From Paragyromitra xinjiangensis (taxonomy: Eukaryota > Ascomycota > Pezizomycetes > Pezizales > Discinaceae): DNA of 64,000 bases. A program made the translations under genes and the position numbers. Below the pieces are notes generated by a model, which was given only the letters and a program-made list of their open reading frames with translations, searched no databases and was not told the origin of the DNA. Below are positions 58,319-64,000 of this stretch, piece after piece; position 1 is the stretch's first letter, and each line of letters begins with the position of its first letter. The stretch is taken from NCBI GenBank assembly GCA_038503065.1, contig JBCAMK010000012.1, forward strand, positions 310,001-374,000, in the 5' to 3' direction.

Positions 58319-61300
58319 ATGACAACGTACATCCTGACGAACCAGCAATGGGATGAAGAACGCCGGAAATGTTTTCATGGGGATATCAGAGCGGACCCGT
58401 TACGATTCGGGGGGGGGGACAGGTAGTAAATCACCGTACTGGCGAGAAACTTCGAGCACTAGAATACTGTACTCTACGGAGCTTTTGCTCTTATCACTAC
58501 TATTATTTCTTTTTTTTGTTTCGTTTCTTCCAGGGAGGTAGGGGGGCATTCTTTTTTTCTTTCTTTTTTCCTTTTTTTTTTGCGTGCGCTCAGGGTGGTC
58601 AATCGTTTTGAGGGGGTTTGGGTTAGGTCTGTTGCTTTTACGTTTTATTTATAATGGTATTCTTTTTGTTCTTTGTTATTTGTTATTTTTTTTCATAAAC
58701 GTAAAGAAGTGTCGTGGGTTGGCTGGTCTGCTTTTTTGTTGCTAGTCTCATCACTTCCTTTTCGTCAGGACGTTTCTTCTGTACCTTTCTAAATTTATTA
58801 TTTCTTGGGAGGTCTTTGCTGCTGCTACTTTTTATACATACACGGGAAGATGGGAGGCGGTATGCGCTTTTTCTTTCTCTCTCTTTCTGTGACGGCTTCG
58901 TGTTTTTGGTATTATTACAAGGATTGCTAGTTCAGTAGTAAGTATTCTTAGTTTTTAAGTCGTTTCCTTGTATTTTTTTTATTTTTTTTCGTTTTTGGGG
59001 AAATTCCCATTCAGGACGCTAAGGCATTTTGTGTCACCGATTTGTTGTTGGCCGTCTGTTTTCTCCGCTCTGCTTCTTCTCCACCTTCCAGAACTGATCT
59101 TGACGTGTCGTGTCGTGTCGTGTCGTTGGAGAGTATTTCGAACCGGTCTGTACAGCACAGCACACCAAACACCCTGAGTTCCCTTCCTTTCCCTTCCCTT
59201 CCCATCCCAGGCCCCAGCCCGCGGCCCGAGTTTTGTTGGAATTGGGATATGTATTATACTCTACATGCTCTGGGTATCGGCATCTTCACTGTACAATGCG
59301 ATCCCCACGACGAGTCCCGATCCCTTTCGTGCAAAGACGTAGGTGGCCGCTCTCTGGAACATTGCCCTCGGAAGTTCCTGTTGAGCGTCGCGTTGTTTCA
59401 AAGGGCTGCACAACGCAATGCCCGGATGCATAAACAGTCGTACCTACATAGACATCGGACAGCGTTATCGCGACGGGTTGCTTCCTCTCCACACCCATCT
59501 TCTCCAAATGCTCTCGGACCCTGGTATATGTACTCTCAAACCGCTCGACTGACTCCCCCCACTGGAGCAAAGTTTCTCTCCCTCTCCCCCCCTCCTCCCC
59601 GGAGGATCCCGAACCAGGCTCTCGGTATGTTGGAGTCATTGCGTTTCTCAACGCGACACCCTCTTCCTGTTCGATCGATCGATCACTCTCCGCCTCTTCT
59701 TCTCCACTTGTCTGGTCGTCGGGCCCGACCGACCACATAGCGAATAACTGGGAAGTTGTGGTGGGATGAACCCCAAAACCCACAGGTTTGGGGAGGGAGG
59801 AAAAACAAAATAATCCTTGGCAGTCCAAAACAGTGGTATTCCTGAGTCCCGTGAGCAAGAGTTCATGCGGAAAAGTTATTCGAGGAAAGAACGCCATCTG
59901 TTCTTGCATGAGGGCAGTGTTTTACTCATTCCTCATTGTGGTTAGAAGCTACCATCACTATAAATCACTCGCTGCTTGTGCTACTGACCCCGCCCTATGA
60001 GATGTTAGTTTATCTCCTCTGTACCCTTCCCTCTCAACTGCGTGTGTTCAAGACATGGGGAAGCAAGGATAAAACTTCCTGGGAACCAATTCAGGTGCCC
60101 TGTCATCGGTACCCGACCCTTTCGTGCTACTATCATCCTGTTTGTGGTATTGCTGAAATTCGTCAAAACGTAATCGGCACAGGATATTGGTTATCCAGGT
60201 TTCTATCTTAAGCAACCCCCCCCGTTCTGATAATTCTTCATGCTCCTCGGTACCAAGTCGTTGTCGTTTGTTTCGAGTATTACCCTATTGGCCAACCCGC
60301 TAAACCAATGCCGATCATGTTTCATGCAGTCCAAAGCGACCAGTACTGGTTAATCATTGCCGTTTAGGGTATAGACCTACTAATCAAGCCTTTCATCGGA
60401 AATTCAAAAAAAAAGAACTCTAAAAAGCTCACGGGTTTCTATCCGCGATACCGAAACCTTCTTTAGTTTTTCTTGAAGCGCCTTAACAGGCTTGTTTCTT
60501 ATCCACTGTTTAGGGATAATCATAACCTCCCCCCTAAAATCACATAATTTCGCATGTTCACTCCTCATACCACGCATTCTTGAAATCACCAATGAAGAAC
60601 GCTATTGTGAATCCAGGAGGTCAAAGCATTATTGATATTTACAATATCACTGCTAATCTACCGATTTTGATCAGCCCCCCTCCGCTGTCGGTAATCTCTG
60701 TACCTAGATCACATCCTTTCGATTCGGCCCCCCCACGTTGCTAGTTGTACAGGCAAATTTCTTTCCGAAATAGCTTCTTCCAAAAGAAATAGAGTTGATG
60801 ATTATACTCACCGACGGTTCCAACTCGCTTGGTATCACATATGATATCTCGGTTATATTTCGGCCCGATTATCTGCATCAAGGAAGAGTTAATTTCCGAG
60901 TTGTACTTTAGTGTTGGACTCAGAGTCAGTTTTACAAGATGAAACCTCCCCCTCCCCCCCAACGCGGAACCTATCTGACATCGCCGTTTAGCTTCTGGAG
61001 AAAAAGTTGTTCGGTGTAATTATAATGGGATTGGCTCCGCCACTTTGCCACCATAGGTACTAACCATAAACGTCTTGATGAAGTTAATGTGTCTAGGGGC
61101 TTGTTTCGGTATTTGCTTTCTCGTGAAGAGACTAGACCTAGATGCCTGGCCTCCCTACGCACTGCTGGTTTGTCGGGGAAATGGGAGCGAGTGATGGCTT
61201 GTGTCGCAAATCGGATGGTGATGATGATGAATTTATTAAGTACATCCAAATACCTGAGTTATGTCGCAAATCGGAGACAGATAGCGAGAGTCCGCTCTGA

Positions 61301-62789
61301 GAAACTCAGTTGTACCCCTCCCTAGCAGCCGTGGTACGAGTCCTTGAAACTAAAAAGTTCCGCTAGATTTGAGGTGCGGTACGCGAAAGCTTCCTTGTGG
61401 AACTGCCGTGGAGACTTTAATTTTATATCCTCTGGAGAGCTACTGACGATGGCCTATGCTTGATTGGCTCCTGGGAAAAATACTCGTTATCACCTAAAAG
61501 AGCCTAATACGGATTCGCATTTCATTTTTTTCGCTTGTGGGTTTGGGGGTTGTGTGGACTTGGCTGGTTTAGGTATGGATTGTACTACTTAGATATTGAC
61601 TGGGTATCAGTATCGTAGAGTTGGAGGGGGTGTCCACTGAGTTTTCGAAGTGGGAATTTCCCCCCCCATCTATTGGTTCGTTGGGAGTTTTCGAGTCATA
61701 AGTTCGTAAATTTGTATTCTGTGACAACACGGTTGCTTGGCTTTGTGCGGAGGCAATGTGGGGGCGCTCTTTGTAGACTGGATGGGTGCGTGGGGAGGTA
61801 GGTTTGATAACTTTGGGCTTTGGGCTTGCTATTGGCTGCGAATGGTTACATAGATGCTGACCGCGTTAATATCGCTTGAAGAGATAAATAGGTACGCTAT
61901 GCTAATTGATGGTACTTATTCTTCCCCCCCCAGGCTTGCTTTAGGGTGTACCCTGGTATAAAGCCCTGAGACGGGTGTGATGGTTCTGGAAGCAGACCGG
62001 TTCCCTTCTGGGGCGAATTGGTAGCATATAAATATTAAGATATAGTGACTATTTCATTATTCATTTATTCGTTGCCGTACTGTTAACGCCACTGAAAACG
62101 TTATTCAGTGCCGAAGATGCCAAGTTTAATAAATATTAACTAAATAATAGACGCATGCAGTGATACCGACGGGAACGCCAATCAAAATTGGAGTATACTA
62201 CTTATGGAATCTCTGCGCCCAATTTATTTTTTTTTTACATTTGTTCTATTATTCTTGAGGTCGGGAAGTGATTTATGCTAGTTTAAAAAAAACGCTTATA
62301 CGAGTGCCTTGCATCCTTATCGTGGCGGAGTCATGAATTCCGGTGTCAGCAAGCTGTTTCTATGGTTCTCGACCACGTGATCTCGGATAAGCCAATCTGC
62401 CTTGGCGAGTATTAATAACAAAAACGCGTGGGACGCCATGAAGATCAATCGAATTCAGGCAATTGAGCAACACGAAGTCAAGGTTTAAAGCATTCCCCCT
62501 TGTAGATCTTGACATTTCTGGTAGGAATCTAGGGGTTGCTTCTTGCCTAAAATATCATCACATGGTGTATGAAGCTCGTTTTAGATACCCATGACGACGT
62601 TTATTCCCTGTAAGGCTATCATTAGCCCTGCAGCCAAGTGGCCGGTGAAATATAGCAGGCTATCAGAGCCTCATGCTTGTTAAGCTTGTCGCATATATAT
62701 ACACACAGCATCCTTTCGTTCGATTCGGTTTTATCTGCTCGGTATAATTCCTGAGCTTCTTTCCTGATTTTCGCCTGATAACCGTTAGA
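58319..62789. other. Intergenic region, 4.5 kb
   Basis: T-rich 3' region of the Myb-like gene to about 59000, with tandem GTGTC near 59104. The long open frames at 59042-59740 (plus) and 59286-59909 (minus) overlap on opposite strands and resemble no protein. A TATATATA motif lies near 62694, about 95 bp upstream of the next start codon, a plausible TATA box. Nothing else supportable. Confidence 0.5.
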
Positions 62790-64000
62790 ATGAATGTGCA
62801 AAGGTTGAATTGGCAGCCTTACAGAATCGGATTTGCTATATCTGCAGCTCTACTTTCAGCTGTATTCTCTATTGTCATTCTCGTTTCGTCAAACAACCGT
62901 CCCGTTGATTCATGGTTCAGAGTGAGACCAACAGTACTCCTCGCCATATGCACCGTTGTGGCAAATATCACGGTTCACCAGATACTCGCAGAAGGGTTAC
63001 CCGTTCGATGGTGGCTTGAAGCAAAACATCGTGATAGGTCTGCCGATGACCTAAAAAGAGTATACGATCATGGATCTTCAACATGGAGTTCTATTTGCGC
63101 TTTCTGTATCGCGAAACCAAGCACCGCGGCAATCGCCTGTCTTTCTGTAGTGGCAGTGGCGGTTAATGGTCCGTTATTACAGAGAGCCTCACACGTGGAG
63201 AACCAACTTTATAATAGTGATGTTGAGATCACGACGGGTCTTGCTGTTGAATGGCCGATTGGGTTCTCTGGGATAACGAATCCTCGCCATGCGCAGTATT
63301 GGTTGGAGCCGGTACAGGCGTTTACAACGGTGTTTGCTGGTGTGGTCAAGGATTTTTCAGCTCAGAAGGAAATTATACTTAATAATACGGGTTGTGTGGG
63401 TTCCTGTACGGCTATGATTCAGGGCGCAGGGTTTGCGTTGGATTGCACTCAGGGAACTTACGACTATAACATTACTGTGGATTCGGGTGTGGGCCATGCA
63501 GTGTATGTTCAGATGACGGGGTTCTCGTCGGCAGTAGACCTTGTTGTTCCGAAAAGTGCTTCGGATTCATCAATTATTACGATCAGCACGTTGTTTAAAA
63601 ATTTAAAAGATGCTGATGGAAAAGGAATTATTAGGAATTGCAGGTACGTATTCCATATCCTATTTCCCGCTCCTTGGCTCATGGGAGTGAATTCTATTCG
63701 ATGGTGTGGATCTATATTTCTGGCTAACATATCGGGAAATCCTTTCCTCAGCCTTACCCCCTCCTCCGTCCTATACTCTGTAAAAATCGAAAACTCAACC
63801 GTCAGCCTCCTCGGCACCATAAAGGATGACGTCGTCGTCAAACGCGCACGTATCATCGAATACGCAACAGCCGGTCTGGCAACACTAGGCGGACTAGTAT
63901 ATGTCGGGCAGCAAAGGTACAACTCCAACGCACAAATGCAATGGCAAGGTTCTCTCCAATGGAGTATCCCCATGAACGGATCTCTAGCCTACGAGTTTCA
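62790..64000 (+). CDS. DUF3176-like fungal membrane protein, 5' part (runs off the window)
   Basis: The frame is open from the ATG at 62790 to the window end. I place an intron at 63644-63751 (GTACGT...CTCAG, CTAAC branch site at about 63723), joining AG + C to give NCSLTPSSVLYSV. The N-terminus shows three membrane segments: about 12-33 (IGFAISAALLSAVFSIVILV), 47-66 (TVLLAICTVVANITV) and 112-128 (AAIACLSVVAVAV). These enclose the family-type stretch LPVRWWLEAKH and YDHGSSTW. A long extracytoplasmic loop follows, with N-glycosylation sites (NNTG, NITV) and paired Cys. A further hydrophobic stretch (YATAGLATLGGLVYVG) begins before the cut. Proteins with this DUF3176 layout are common in filamentous ascomycetes and have no known function. 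Confidence 0.75.
   Translation, partial: MNVQRLNWQPYRIGFAISAALLSAVFSIVILVSSNNRPVDSWFRVRPTVLLAICTVVANITVHQILAEGLPVRWWLEAKHRDRSADDLKRVYDHGSSTWSSICAFCIAKPSTAAIACLSVVAVAVNGPLLQRASHVENQLYNSDVEITTGLAVEWPIGFSGITNPRHAQYWLEPVQAFTTVFAGVVKDFSAQKEIILNNTGCVGSCTAMIQGAGFALDCTQGTYDYNITVDSGVGHAVYVQMTGFSSAVDLVVPKSASDSSIITISTLFKNLKDADGKGIIRNCRYVFHILFPAPWLMGVNSIRWCGSIFLANISGNPFLSLTPSSVLYSVKIENSTVSLLGTIKDDVVVKRARIIEYATAGLATLGGLVYVGQQRYNSNAQMQWQGSLQWSIPMNGSLAYEF

Noticed and set aside
57905..58378. Antisense frame opposite the AT-hook gene
   Set aside because: It is the mirror of the Glu/Lys-rich coding strand; the sense frame has clear domains.
59042..59909. Long open frames on both strands (232 residues plus, 207 minus)
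   Set aside because: They overlap each other antisense, have low-complexity, Arg/Pro-skewed translations and no recognisable motif; at most one could be real and neither is supported.

Overview
This window reads as a chromosomal segment of a filamentous ascomycete (Pezizomycotina; I infer Leotiomycetes from the general look of the proteins, but cannot prove it). The evidence is short GT-AG introns, mostly 46-110 bp, in most genes; CT-rich core promoters; a nuclear tRNA-Ala with an intron after position 37; and typical fungal proteins (a Cla4 PAK kinase, a Ran1/Ksp1 kinase, a hydrolase-NACHT/NB-ARC-TPR NLR and a DUF3176-like membrane protein). Genes are spread thinly, and the long spacers carry degenerate inverted-repeat elements flanked by TA.

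Layout. 1-1699: the 5' part of a Gln/Gly-rich protein gene (minus) diverging from a Dcp1-type decapping cofactor gene (plus). 1700-8291: an accessory stretch with one orphan repeat protein (3585-4595) and at least four mobile-element remnants, one of them nested in another. 8292-13721: an eight-exon NLR gene whose C-terminal TPR array contains near-identical 126-bp DNA repeats. 13722-16986: a spacer with three different TA-flanked inverted-repeat elements and the tRNA-Ala(UGC) gene. 16987-19902: a four-exon gene for a 910-residue protein of unknown function (minus). 21205-23928: cla4 (minus). 27038-27570: a small basic protein (minus). 30698-32434: an intronless protein with two SET domains (minus). 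33368-35332: a five-exon peroxisomal acyl-CoA ligase of the 4-coumarate-CoA ligase type (minus). 42076-43610: a Ran1/Ksp1 kinase (minus). 46604-49285: an enolase-phosphatase E1 gene with unusually long introns and a hard-to-place first coding segment (plus). 57246-58318: a small Myb-like/AT-hook protein (plus). 62790 to the end: the 5' part of a DUF3176-like membrane protein (plus).

The genes do not form an obvious pathway or biosynthetic cluster. Housekeeping functions (mRNA decapping, polarity kinase, nutrient/differentiation kinase, methionine salvage, fatty-acid or aromatic acid activation) are interspersed with accessory loci (the NLR, the orphan repeat protein, the double-SET protein). 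The best candidates for new biology are the NLR with its recently homogenised TPR repeats and its cationic/proline-rich N-terminus, the double-SET protein, and the E1 gene, whose catalytic DIEGT motif appears to be split across a microexon. All gene models were spliced by hand by matching reading phase across introns; no database search was possible.
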